Positions 42,245 through 48,895 of a stretch of 48,895 bases of DNA are shown piece by piece. Within the stretch, counting starts at the first letter, position 1, and every line of letters begins with the position of its first letter. The stretch spans positions 1-48,895 of the forward strand of contig JAFYHC010000015.1 of the NCBI GenBank assembly GCA_017539385.1, read 5' to 3'. A program made the position numbers and the translations under genes. The DNA is from Solobacterium sp. Lineage in GTDB: Bacteria; Bacillota_I; Bacilli_A; Erysipelotrichales; Erysipelotrichaceae. The notes under the pieces are model-generated. The model made no database searches and was not told the origin of the DNA. It saw nothing but the letters and a program-made list of their open reading frames with translations.

Positions 42245-43071
42245 TGTTCCATCTTGATCCGTCGTATGTCGGCAAGGTATGGCCGGCATTCATGTGGGGC
42301 GTGACGCTTGTTGCGGCAGTCGGCTGCTGCATGGGCTTTAAGGAATTTGTATGGTTCATGTCCGTGGGTTATGGCTTTGCGGTCATGTGCATCGGTCTGT
42401 TCCATCTGGTATTCGGACTGATCGCGCATACACTGACACCGGCCACAGCAGTGCTTTCGATCCTGTTAGTCATCTACGGATATCGTCTGGGCGGTTATAT
42501 CCTGAAGCGGGAGCTGACCAATAAGGCATACCGCAAGACGCTGGAATCCACCGGTTCCGCCAAGGCAATGCCATTGCCGGTTTCCCTGGTGATGTGGTGC
42601 TACTGTATGTGGATGTACACAGCGCAGACTTCCGCAATCACATATCGCGTCATGAACGGCGCAAAGGACAATATCTTTGCCTGGGTCGGCATTGCCATCA
42701 TGGCGATTGCGATCGTTGGTGAGGCAACGGCAGACAAGCAGAAATCGGATGCCAAGAAGATCAATCCGAAGCGTTTCTGCGATACCGGTCTGTACCGGTA
42801 TGTGCGCTGTCCGAACTATTTCAGCGAGATCCTTTTCTGGGTAGGTGTGACTGTTTCGGGCATTGGCGCCGTGCAGGGAAAGCAGTACTGGATCGTGATC
42901 ATCGCACTGGTGCTGATCACCTTTGTCATGTACAATTCCGCCCAGCGTCTGGAACTGCGTCATGAGAAGACATATGGACTGGATCCGGAATACCAGAAGT
43001 ATTCGGATACCGTGCCGCTGCTGTTCCCGTTTACGAAGCAGTATCATTCCATGAAAGTGTACAGAGACTGA
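42244..43071 (+). CDS. Steroid 5-alpha-reductase/ICMT-like membrane protein (DUF1295 type)
   Basis: A 275-residue protein with seven or so helices. The C-terminal signature DTGLYRYVRCPNYFSEILFWVGV is that of the DUF1295/3-oxo-5-alpha-steroid 4-dehydrogenase family, which binds NADPH near the cytoplasmic face. A late RLELRHEKTYGLDPEYQKY also matches. Members reduce enone or polyprenol double bonds or methylate prenyl-cysteines. GGAGG precedes the ATG, which overlaps the upstream stop by one base. The substrate is unknown; steroids are one option for a gut organism. Confidence 0.85.
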   Translation: MFHLDPSYVGKVWPAFMWGVTLVAAVGCCMGFKEFVWFMSVGYGFAVMCIGLFHLVFGLIAHTLTPATAVLSILLVIYGYRLGGYILKRELTNKAYRKTLESTGSAKAMPLPVSLVMWCYCMWMYTAQTSAITYRVMNGAKDNIFAWVGIAIMAIAIVGEATADKQKSDAKKINPKRFCDTGLYRYVRCPNYFSEILFWVGVTVSGIGAVQGKQYWIVIIALVLITFVMYNSAQRLELRHEKTYGLDPEYQKYSDTVPLLFPFTKQYHSMKVYRD

Positions 43072-43072
43072 T

Positions 43073-43651
43073 ATGAAAGAATTCAGTGTCCCGATGGCAC
43101 TTGTGGATCTGATCCCGGTGGTGCTGTTTTTCCTGGCATCGCGCATAATCGTTAACGATCTGGACGCCTGCCGGACAAAGCTGTCATCCATTCTGTTTCA
43201 GATCGGTGCGTATCTTGTCACAGCCGCAGGCCTGCTCAAAGCTATCTACAAGCTGCTGTATGCACTTGGTGCCGGTGATTTTATCTGGATGAACAATCAG
43301 ATGTTCCCCAACCAGGCGATCGGATTCCTGTTAGCAGGGATCGGACTGATGCTTTCGGTAAAGGAATATGGGAAAAGAGTCTATGCAATTCTGCCAACGA
43401 TGGCGCTTGTCGGCATGATGGTCATTGGACTTGGCGCAATGGATGCGGCATTGTGCTCGCTTGCCGCAAAGAGAGGAAAAACAAAGGCGCTGGTGCTGTT
43501 TGTGGTTTCCTTCTTCCTGTCGCTTTGCATGGGATATCTTTCGTCCCGCAGCTTTGATACCGCAGCGATGAACTGGATCGCACAGGGTGTCAATATCCTT
43601 GGACAGGGGTGCCTGCTCGGCGGCAGTCTGGTGCTGAAAAAGAATGCATGA
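43073..43651 (+). CDS. Six-TM membrane protein of unknown function
   Basis: A 192-residue hydrophobic protein with about five or six helices (LIPVVLFFLASRIIV, LSSILFQIGAYLVTAAGLL, AIGFLLAGIGLMLSV, ALVGMMVIGLGAMDAALCSL, ALVLFVVSFFLSLCMGYL). No family recognised. It starts one base after the previous stop with only a weak Shine-Dalgarno (AGAG), so it is likely coupled to the 5-alpha-reductase-like gene. It closes the operon before a strong terminator. Confidence 0.8.
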   Translation: MKEFSVPMALVDLIPVVLFFLASRIIVNDLDACRTKLSSILFQIGAYLVTAAGLLKAIYKLLYALGAGDFIWMNNQMFPNQAIGFLLAGIGLMLSVKEYGKRVYAILPTMALVGMMVIGLGAMDAALCSLAAKRGKTKALVLFVVSFFLSLCMGYLSSRSFDTAAMNWIAQGVNILGQGCLLGGSLVLKKNA

Positions 43652-43655
43652 TCCT

Positions 43656-43698
43656 GAACTGTATGATGATCAAGATAATCGTCATGCAGTTCTTTTTG
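43656..43698 (+). terminator. Terminator of the NmrA/DUF1295 operon
   Basis: A 15-bp stem with two G-U pairs (43656-43670 with 43678-43692), loop CAAGATA, then TTTTTG. Confidence 0.85.
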
Positions 43699-43725
43699 TA
43701 TGAATAAAATGTCGGTTTACAATTC

Positions 43726-43813
43726 CTAAACAAAAAGTTTGAAAAACATGTTGTATTACGGGGTGTGATAAGTATAATAATTATGGTTTCACTATTCTGA
43801 AAGTTTTGTTTAG
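43726..43813 (+). promoter_or_regulatory. potABCD control region: promoter between inverted repeats
   Basis: CTAAACAAAA (43726-43735) and its complement TTTTGTTTAG (43804-43813) flank the promoter TTGTAT (43751-43756), 16 bp, TATAAT (43773-43778). The XRE-cupin protein encoded next is the obvious candidate to bind both arms, possibly with DNA looping. Confidence 0.6.
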
Positions 43814-43841
43814 CTATAGTAAACTTCAAAGGAGGCCGGAA

Positions 43842-44384
43842 ATGATCGATATCGGAAAACGGATTCGTCAGCTCCGCATGCAGAATGATCTGACGCTGGA
43901 GGAACTGGCGTCGCGTACAGAACTGACAAAAGGGTTTCTGTCCCAGCTGGAACGCAATCTGACATCCCCGTCTCTGCAGACGCTGGATGATATTGCTGCA
44001 GCACTGGGCGTTACCATGTCACGCTTCTTTGCGGCAGCACAGGAAGAACAGGTCGTATTTACTGCGGAGGATGCATTTATCGATGCCCGTGATGATTATA
44101 CGCGTCACTGGATCATTCCCAATGCCCAGAACAACCGCATGGAGCCGATCCTGATAGAGATCCATCCCGGATGTTCTTCAGACACGATCGAACCGCATAA
44201 AGGGGAGGAGTTTGGTTATGTCCTTCAGGGCAGAGTATGGCTGATCAGCGATTCCATCCCGGGCGGAAAACTCATCCGCAGGGGTGAATCGTTCTATATG
44301 AAGGGTAATGAAAGCTACAGGCTGCACAACCGCACAGAAAAGGAAGCTTCAGTGATCTGGGTCAGTACACCGCCCAGTTTCTGA
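43842..44384 (+). CDS. XRE-family regulator with C-terminal cupin domain
   Basis: A 180-residue protein. Residues about 7-62 are an XRE helix-turn-helix ([32 protein letters not shown]). Residues about 105-175 are a cupin ([34 protein letters not shown]), likely sensing a small ligand. PuuR-type proteins of this layout often control polyamine uptake. It is the first gene before potABCD, 16 bases upstream of potA, so polyamine sensing is plausible. AAAGGAGG precedes the ATG. Inverted repeats around the promoter suggest autoregulation. Confidence 0.9.
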   Translation: MIDIGKRIRQLRMQNDLTLEELASRTELTKGFLSQLERNLTSPSLQTLDDIAAALGVTMSRFFAAAQEEQVVFTAEDAFIDARDDYTRHWIIPNAQNNRMEPILIEIHPGCSSDTIEPHKGEEFGYVLQGRVWLISDSIPGGKLIRRGESFYMKGNESYRLHNRTEKEASVIWVSTPPSF

Positions 44385-44400
44385 TCAGGGGAGGAAACAC

Positions 44401-45966
44401 ATGAAGAAACTGATTGAAATCAAAAATGTTGTCAAGACATTCGACAAGCAGGTCGTTTTGAAGGGCATCTCTCTGGACATCTATGAGAACGAATTTGTTA
44501 CGCTGCTGGGACCATCAGGATGTGGAAAAACCACATTGCTGCGCATCATTGCCGGCTTCCTGGATCCGACAGAGGGACAGGTCATCATGGATGGCGAAGA
44601 CATCGCAAAGATCCCGGCATATAAGCGGGACGTCAACACGGTATTCCAGCACTATGCACTCTTTCCGCATCTGGATGTTTATGACAATATTGCTTTCGGT
44701 CTGAATATCAAGAAAATGCCGAAGGACATCATTGACCAGAAAGTCATGCGTATGATCTCTCTGGTTGGTCTGGAAGGCTTTGAACACCGTGATGTCAGCC
44801 GCATGTCCGGCGGTCAGCAGCAGCGTGTTGCCATTGCCAGAGCGCTTGTCAATGAGCCGCGTGTCTTACTGCTGGATGAATCGTTGAGTGCACTGGACAA
44901 GAACCTGCGCAAGGAAATGCAGCTGGAACTGAAAGAGATCCAGAGAGAAGTCGGCATTACCTTCGTCTTCGTTACCCACGACCAGGAAGAAGCACTGACC
45001 ATGAGCGATAAGATCGTCATCATGAAAGACGGTGAAATCGAACAGATCGGCACACCGCTGCAGGTCTATAACGAACCGATCAATGAATACTGCGCACGCT
45101 TCATCGGTGACTCCAACATCATCGATGCCGTCATGAAGAAGGACCGCCTGGTCAGCTTCGATGATCATGATTATGCATGCGTAGACTATGGCTTCGAAGA
45201 AAACGAGGCAGTGGATGTTGTCATCCGTCCGGAAGACATCGACATCGTCCCGCGCAATACCGGTCTGCTGAATGGTGAAGTCAAGTCCGTTCTGTTCAAG
45301 GGTGTGCACTATGAAGTCATTGCCGAGACCGCTTCCGGTACCAGCAAGACCGTTACGATGCATGTGACGGGACCGCAGGATGTCGAAAACGAAGAAGCAC
45401 ATGAAAAGATCAGTGCCATGAGCTTCTACATGGATCCGGAAGATGTCGAAAGCCTGACCGACAGTGAAGTCATTGCCCGTGCCAATGCACAGGCATGGAA
45501 CGACAAGGACGAAAACATCTCCCTGTCCCACATCAAATACGATGTCAAACCGGAAGAGGGCGTATATCCGTGCGTATTCGCTACCGAAGCCGGTACCGAG
45601 ATCCGCATCAATATCAAAGTCGTCAAGCCGAAGGCAGTTGAAGACACCGCCAATGAGGAATCCATCCAGGCATTCGATTTCTATAAGACCGTTGATGATA
45701 TCAAAGAATCCATCGCCCTGGATACCGATCTGATCCGCTGGGCAGATGCCTATGCATGGGATACAGAAGACAATTCCCGTGTTGAGATCTGGGATGTCAA
45801 ATATGACTTTGACGATGAAAATATTACCGAAGGTGATTATACGATCACCTTCTCCACACAGGGCCGCGAGCTCAAGATCGAAACAACAGATACGACCGAA
45901 GTCGGCGCACGCATCGGTCTGAAATGGAATCCTGAAGATATTCACGTCATGAGAAAGATGGGGTAG
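44401..45966 (+). CDS. potA: Spermidine/putrescine ABC transporter ATPase PotA with inserted repeat domains
   Basis: A 521-residue protein, about 150 longer than usual PotA. The ATPase is complete: Walker [10 protein letters not shown] (37-45), signature MSGGQQQR (135-142), Walker B VLLLDE (155-160, followed by S rather than P) and H193. The TOBE region starts at about 240 ([13 protein letters not shown] at 274). After about residue 328 it is broken by two tandem repeats of about 78 residues (332-408 and 417-495), sharing the pattern A..FY....D..........A.AW. TOBE sequence then resumes at [21 protein letters not shown]. The repeats look beta-rich and acidic and may form a regulatory domain at the membrane side of the ATPase. 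GGGGAGG precedes the ATG. Confidence 0.93.
   Translation: MKKLIEIKNVVKTFDKQVVLKGISLDIYENEFVTLLGPSGCGKTTLLRIIAGFLDPTEGQVIMDGEDIAKIPAYKRDVNTVFQHYALFPHLDVYDNIAFGLNIKKMPKDIIDQKVMRMISLVGLEGFEHRDVSRMSGGQQQRVAIARALVNEPRVLLLDESLSALDKNLRKEMQLELKEIQREVGITFVFVTHDQEEALTMSDKIVIMKDGEIEQIGTPLQVYNEPINEYCARFIGDSNIIDAVMKKDRLVSFDDHDYACVDYGFEENEAVDVVIRPEDIDIVPRNTGLLNGEVKSVLFKGVHYEVIAETASGTSKTVTMHVTGPQDVENEEAHEKISAMSFYMDPEDVESLTDSEVIARANAQAWNDKDENISLSHIKYDVKPEEGVYPCVFATEAGTEIRINIKVVKPKAVEDTANEESIQAFDFYKTVDDIKESIALDTDLIRWADAYAWDTEDNSRVEIWDVKYDFDDENITEGDYTITFSTQGRELKIETTDTTEVGARIGLKWNPEDIHVMRKMG
45382..45894 (+). other. Duplicated domain inserted in the PotA TOBE region
   Basis: Codons 328-498 of potA. Two related units: the first has [16 protein letters not shown] then [10 protein letters not shown], and the second has [16 protein letters not shown] then [10 protein letters not shown]. 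Each ends in a beta-rich stretch (HIKYDVKP...IRINIKVV and DVKYDFDD...LKIETT). Base composition resembles the neighbours, so a recent transfer is not evident. Confidence 0.8.
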
Positions 45967-45972
45967 TACATC

Positions 45973-46755
45973 ATGAAGAACTTTAACAAGATGGCGTATC
46001 CCTACATCATCTGGATGACCGTCATGATCGTTGTGCCGATGCTGATGATCGTCCTGTATGCATGCACGGTGCAGGGGAACAGTGTGCTGACATTCCAGTT
46101 CACACTGGAAAACTTTGCCCGCTTCTTCTCCGACAGCATCTTCCCGACTGTTCTGTGGCGGTCATTGAAGATGGCGGTGATCACAACGGTCATCTGCATC
46201 CTGATCGGATATCCGTGTGCCTATGTCATGGCAAAGATGAAACCGGACTCCCAGGCCATGGCAGTGTTATTGATCACACTGCCGATGTGGATCAACATGC
46301 TGGTTCGTACCTATGCATGGAAGGGTATCCTGGACTGGCTGCAGGCCGGCAGTGAGATCTCTGTCTATATCGGCATGGTATATAACTTCCTGCCGTTCAT
46401 GATCCTGCAGATCTATACATCTTTGTCCAAGATCGATCCCAATTTGATCATTGCGGCCGGCGACCTTGGTGCAAATGACCGTCAGACATTTATGAAAGTG
46501 ACGCTTCCGCTGTCACTTCCCGGTGTCATCAGCGGCATCACACTGGTATTCCTGCCGGCAGTATCCAGCTTCTTTATCCCGAAGCTGTTGGGCGGAGGAC
46601 AGTATGTACTGATCGGAAACCTGATCGAAGACTACTTTATCAAGACCGGTGACTGGAACTTCGGTTCTGCCATTTCCCTGATCATGGCAATTATTATCCT
46701 GATTTCCATGTATGTCACAAGAAAGCTGGATAAAGCAGCGAAGGAGGACGACTGA
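45973..46755 (+). CDS. potB: Spermidine/putrescine ABC transporter permease PotB
   Basis: A 260-residue permease with six helices. The cytoplasmic EAA-type loop is AAGDLGANDRQTFMKVTLPLSLPGVISGI, which docks on PotA. It starts six bases after potA, with a weak Shine-Dalgarno (GGGGTA). The last base overlaps the potC start. Confidence 0.95.
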   Translation: MKNFNKMAYPYIIWMTVMIVVPMLMIVLYACTVQGNSVLTFQFTLENFARFFSDSIFPTVLWRSLKMAVITTVICILIGYPCAYVMAKMKPDSQAMAVLLITLPMWINMLVRTYAWKGILDWLQAGSEISVYIGMVYNFLPFMILQIYTSLSKIDPNLIIAAGDLGANDRQTFMKVTLPLSLPGVISGITLVFLPAVSSFFIPKLLGGGQYVLIGNLIEDYFIKTGDWNFGSAISLIMAIIILISMYVTRKLDKAAKEDD

Positions 46756-47558
46756 TGAAACAGAAACGCGGTATCCTCAGCAAGATCTACTTTGCACTGA
46801 TCATGGTCTTCTTCTATGTGCCGATCGTATATGTTGTATTCTTCAGCTTTAACAGTTCGAAGTCACTGTCCAAGTTTACCGGCTTCTCCCTGAAATGGTA
46901 TCAGGCAATGTTTGCCAACCGTTCCATCATGGAAGCAATCTGGTATACCGTATTGTGTGCAGTGATTGCGACGATTGTATCGACTATCGTCGGTACGATC
47001 ACAGCGATCGGACTTTCCAAAAACCGCAAGGTCATCCGGGAACTGGTCACGCAGGTCAATAACCTGCCGATGCTGAATCCTGAGATCGTTACGGCGATCG
47101 GATTAATGCTGTTCTTTACTTCTCTGCGTATACAGACAGGCTTTACGACCATGGTACTGGCGCACATTGCCTTCTGTATCCCGTATGTCATGCTCAGCGT
47201 GACGCCGCGTCTGCGTCAGCTGGACCCCAACCTGTCCGATGCAGCGCTGGACCTTGGCTGCACGCCATGGCAGGCAATGACAAAAGTCATCATTCCCCAG
47301 ATCAAGGGAAGCATTGTGGCAGGCGCACTGGTTGCCTTCTCGATGTCCTTCGATGACTTCGTTATTTCCATGTTTACGACCGGTCCTGGTGTTTCCAACA
47401 TCTCGATCTATGTATATTCCAACGTTAAGCGCGTCAATCCGACGATCAATGCACTCTCTGCAATTATCGTCTATGTGATTACGATCGTGCTGATCATCGT
47501 CAATGTTGTTCCTATGCTCAGAGAAAGAAAACAGAAGAAGGAGGTACTCGATGCATAA
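46755..47558 (+). CDS. potC: Spermidine/putrescine ABC transporter permease PotC
   Basis: A 267-residue permease with six helices and the EAA loop ALDLGCTPWQAMTKVIIPQIKGSIVAGAL. It forms the channel with PotB. GGAGG lies six bases before the ATG, which overlaps the potB stop (TGATG). Its end overlaps potD by 8 bases (ATGCATAA). Confidence 0.95.
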   Translation: MKQKRGILSKIYFALIMVFFYVPIVYVVFFSFNSSKSLSKFTGFSLKWYQAMFANRSIMEAIWYTVLCAVIATIVSTIVGTITAIGLSKNRKVIRELVTQVNNLPMLNPEIVTAIGLMLFFTSLRIQTGFTTMVLAHIAFCIPYVMLSVTPRLRQLDPNLSDAALDLGCTPWQAMTKVIIPQIKGSIVAGALVAFSMSFDDFVISMFTTGPGVSNISIYVYSNVKRVNPTINALSAIIVYVITIVLIIVNVVPMLRERKQKKEVLDA

Positions 47559-48648
47559 AATTATAAAGACCGGCGTGGCCGGAGCGCTGCTTGTCCTTTG
47601 CGGCTGCAGCGGAAACGCTTCCGCACCGGAAGAAACAATTGATGCGCAGACCGAATACGGCTGCAATGTCCTGAATGTCTTCAATGCCGGTGAATACATC
47701 GCTGAAGATGTCGTTTCCAATTTCGAAAAGAAGTATAACGCCAAAGTCAATTACGATATGTTCGAGTCCAATGAGATGCTGTATACAAAGCTTCTCGGCG
47801 GCAGTTCCTATGATGTTCTGGTACCTTCTGATTATATGATCGAGCAGCTGATGCAGGAAAAGCGCCTGCAGCCGATCGACAAAAATGCAATGACAAACTA
47901 CAGCAACCTGGATCCGTATGTGATTGAAATGCTGAAAGTCTTCGACCCGAATACAGAATATGCTGTTCCGTATTTCTGGGGTTCTGTAGGTCTGCTGTAC
48001 AACCGCAATACGGTTGATGAAGAGACCATCAAGAAAGAGGGATGGAACATCTACCACAATACCGATTACAAGGGACGGATTTACTTCTATGATTCCCAGC
48101 GTGACGGCTTCATGGTTGCCTTCAAGGCACTTGGATATTCCATGAATACAGATAAACCGGAAGAGATCGATGCTGCCTTCCAGTGGCTGCGTGAAATGAA
48201 TGCAACAATGGAACCGGCATATGTAACCGATGAGATCATTGATGACATGGTCAATGGCAAGAAGGATATTGCCATGATGTATTCCGGAGACGCTGCATAT
48301 GTTATGAGCGAAAACCCGGATATGGCATGGTATGAGCCGGACCAGGGCACAAACATCTGGATCGATGCAATGGTCATCCCGTCCAACGCTTCCTGCGTAC
48401 CGCTGGCAAATGAGTTCATCAACTACATCATCAGCATTGATGTACAGCGTGATAACTCCGAATATGTCGGCTACACCTCTGTTGATACAGCTGTTATTGA
48501 AGAACTGTCCAGCGAAGACGGAACATTCTTCGAGAACAGTGCATATCTGCCGCGCAATGGCTATGCGAAAGATGAAGTCTTCCACTACAACGAAGAACTC
48601 AAGGCAATGCTTGCGGACAGATGGACCAAAGTCAAGGTCAATAACTAA
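47551..48648 (+). CDS. potD: Spermidine/putrescine-binding lipoprotein PotD
   Basis: A 365-residue extracellular solute-binding protein, anchored as a lipoprotein by LVLCGC (lipidated Cys about residue 19). The mature part opens NVLNVFNAGEYIAEDVVSNFEKKY and has YDVLVPSDYMIEQL, VPYFWGSVGLLYN and the Asp/Trp-rich polyamine pocket residues in GRIYFYDSQRDG and NIWIDAMVIPSNA. GGAGG precedes the ATG at 47551. The gene closes the operon; a terminator follows at 48666. Confidence 0.95.
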   Translation: MHKIIKTGVAGALLVLCGCSGNASAPEETIDAQTEYGCNVLNVFNAGEYIAEDVVSNFEKKYNAKVNYDMFESNEMLYTKLLGGSSYDVLVPSDYMIEQLMQEKRLQPIDKNAMTNYSNLDPYVIEMLKVFDPNTEYAVPYFWGSVGLLYNRNTVDEETIKKEGWNIYHNTDYKGRIYFYDSQRDGFMVAFKALGYSMNTDKPEEIDAAFQWLREMNATMEPAYVTDEIIDDMVNGKKDIAMMYSGDAAYVMSENPDMAWYEPDQGTNIWIDAMVIPSNASCVPLANEFINYIISIDVQRDNSEYVGYTSVDTAVIEELSSEDGTFFENSAYLPRNGYAKDEVFHYNEELKAMLADRWTKVKVNN

Positions 48649-48665
48649 AATACTTACATAAGAAG

Positions 48666-48693
48666 ATGCGGGCATCGTCCCGCATTTTCTTTT
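48666..48693 (+). terminator. potABCD terminator
   Basis: ATGCGGG / CCCGCAT stem (48666-48672 with 48679-48685), loop CATCGT, then TTTTCTTTT. Confidence 0.88.
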
Positions 48694-48699
48694 GCACAA

Positions 48700-48895
48700 A
48701 AGGAGCACCGGCATCATCTGCAGCGATCACCAGAGAGAAGAAAAGGGGACATACAGCTGAAGTGAAAAGTTAAGTTCCACTCCCAAGAGCGAAGCAAAAC
48801 TGGTGGAAGTAAGTATTACAGAGACGGTGCTGAATTGAAGAAAACAGCACTGTTTTCTTGTAGAAATGAGTGATACTGGTAAAATGAAGATAGCA
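48700..48895. other. Unassigned right edge; palindrome at 48838-48859
   Basis: No ORF, tRNA or known leader recognised. It contains a 10-bp-arm palindrome, AAGAAAACAG-CA-CTGTTTTCTT (48838-48859), which could be a terminator or an element end, and a short CCAC/GTGG inverted repeat near 48777-48817. The style of the stretch before the palindrome recalls the outer edge of a mobile element, but this cannot be confirmed here. Confidence 0.35.

Noticed and set aside
44866..45945. Open frame antisense to potA
   Set aside because: Composition is a mirror of potA and there is no start signal.
47518..48717. Open frame of 399 codons antisense to potD
   Set aside because: It crosses the potABCD terminator and has no known motif. 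It is a shadow of potD.

Overview
The window is chromosomal DNA of a low-to-mid GC Gram-positive bacterium (Bacillota). Supporting signs are strong AGGAGG-type ribosome binding sites, a CIRCE-controlled groESL operon, a Phe T-box leader before pheST, a tetrahydrofolate riboswitch before a FolT-type ECF component, lipoboxes, and a PotABCD operon led by an XRE-cupin regulator. The gene mix and base composition fit an Erysipelotrichia-like gut or oral commensal, but no rRNA is present to fix the genus (inference).

Layout. 1-140: 3' end of a group II intron (domains V and VI) lying antisense in the tail of queH. 117-2972 (minus): queuosine genes queH, queA and tgt. 3062-5330 (plus): small membrane protein, SmtB-like ArsR regulator, DnaQ-fold exonuclease and a phosphate acyltransferase. 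5455-8473: a pyrophosphatase-like protein that lacks the acidic cluster, a zinc-PLC-like protein, a YggS-type PLP protein, a small basic protein, and folT behind a THF riboswitch. 8677-12194: trhP1, trhP2 and two SpoU methyltransferases. 12198-12358: a probable small RNA behind a Pho-box-like 11-bp triple repeat. 12408-16456: an MFS carrier divergent from a ROK/ROK/HAD sugar operon. 16559-18088: a membrane-anchored MerR protein. 18105-21177: acylphosphatase, S51 peptidase, trmO and a second MFS carrier. 21198-25400: a 1156-residue secreted protein (transglutaminase-like, seven Big_2, DUF4214) and a lipoprotein. 25426-29143: T-box and pheST. 29180-32757 (minus): two GT-C type membrane glycosyltransferases. 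32803-34805: CIRCE and groESL. 34912-41187: membrane protein plus HAD phosphatase, pta, an aldose epimerase with nagB, trxA, a second acylphosphatase and a CAT-like acetyltransferase. 41381-43651: a three-gene NmrA / steroid-5-alpha-reductase-like / membrane operon. 43842-48648: an XRE-cupin regulator and potABCD, where PotA carries an unusual duplicated insert in its TOBE region. 48700-48895 holds no recognisable gene.

Themes. RNA modification is heavily represented (queA, queH, tgt, trhP1/2, two SpoU enzymes, trmO). Acyl-phosphate and phosphate metabolism recurs (a Ptb-like enzyme, Pta, two acylphosphatases, a PPase homolog, a Pho-box-like sRNA promoter). At least four genes appear to be transcribed as leaderless mRNAs, with the -10 box 6-9 nt before the ATG and no Shine-Dalgarno. 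The most novel-looking items are the PotA insert, the membrane MerR regulator, the Pho-box-linked sRNA candidate, the ROK pair with one degenerate member, and the intron-altered queH.
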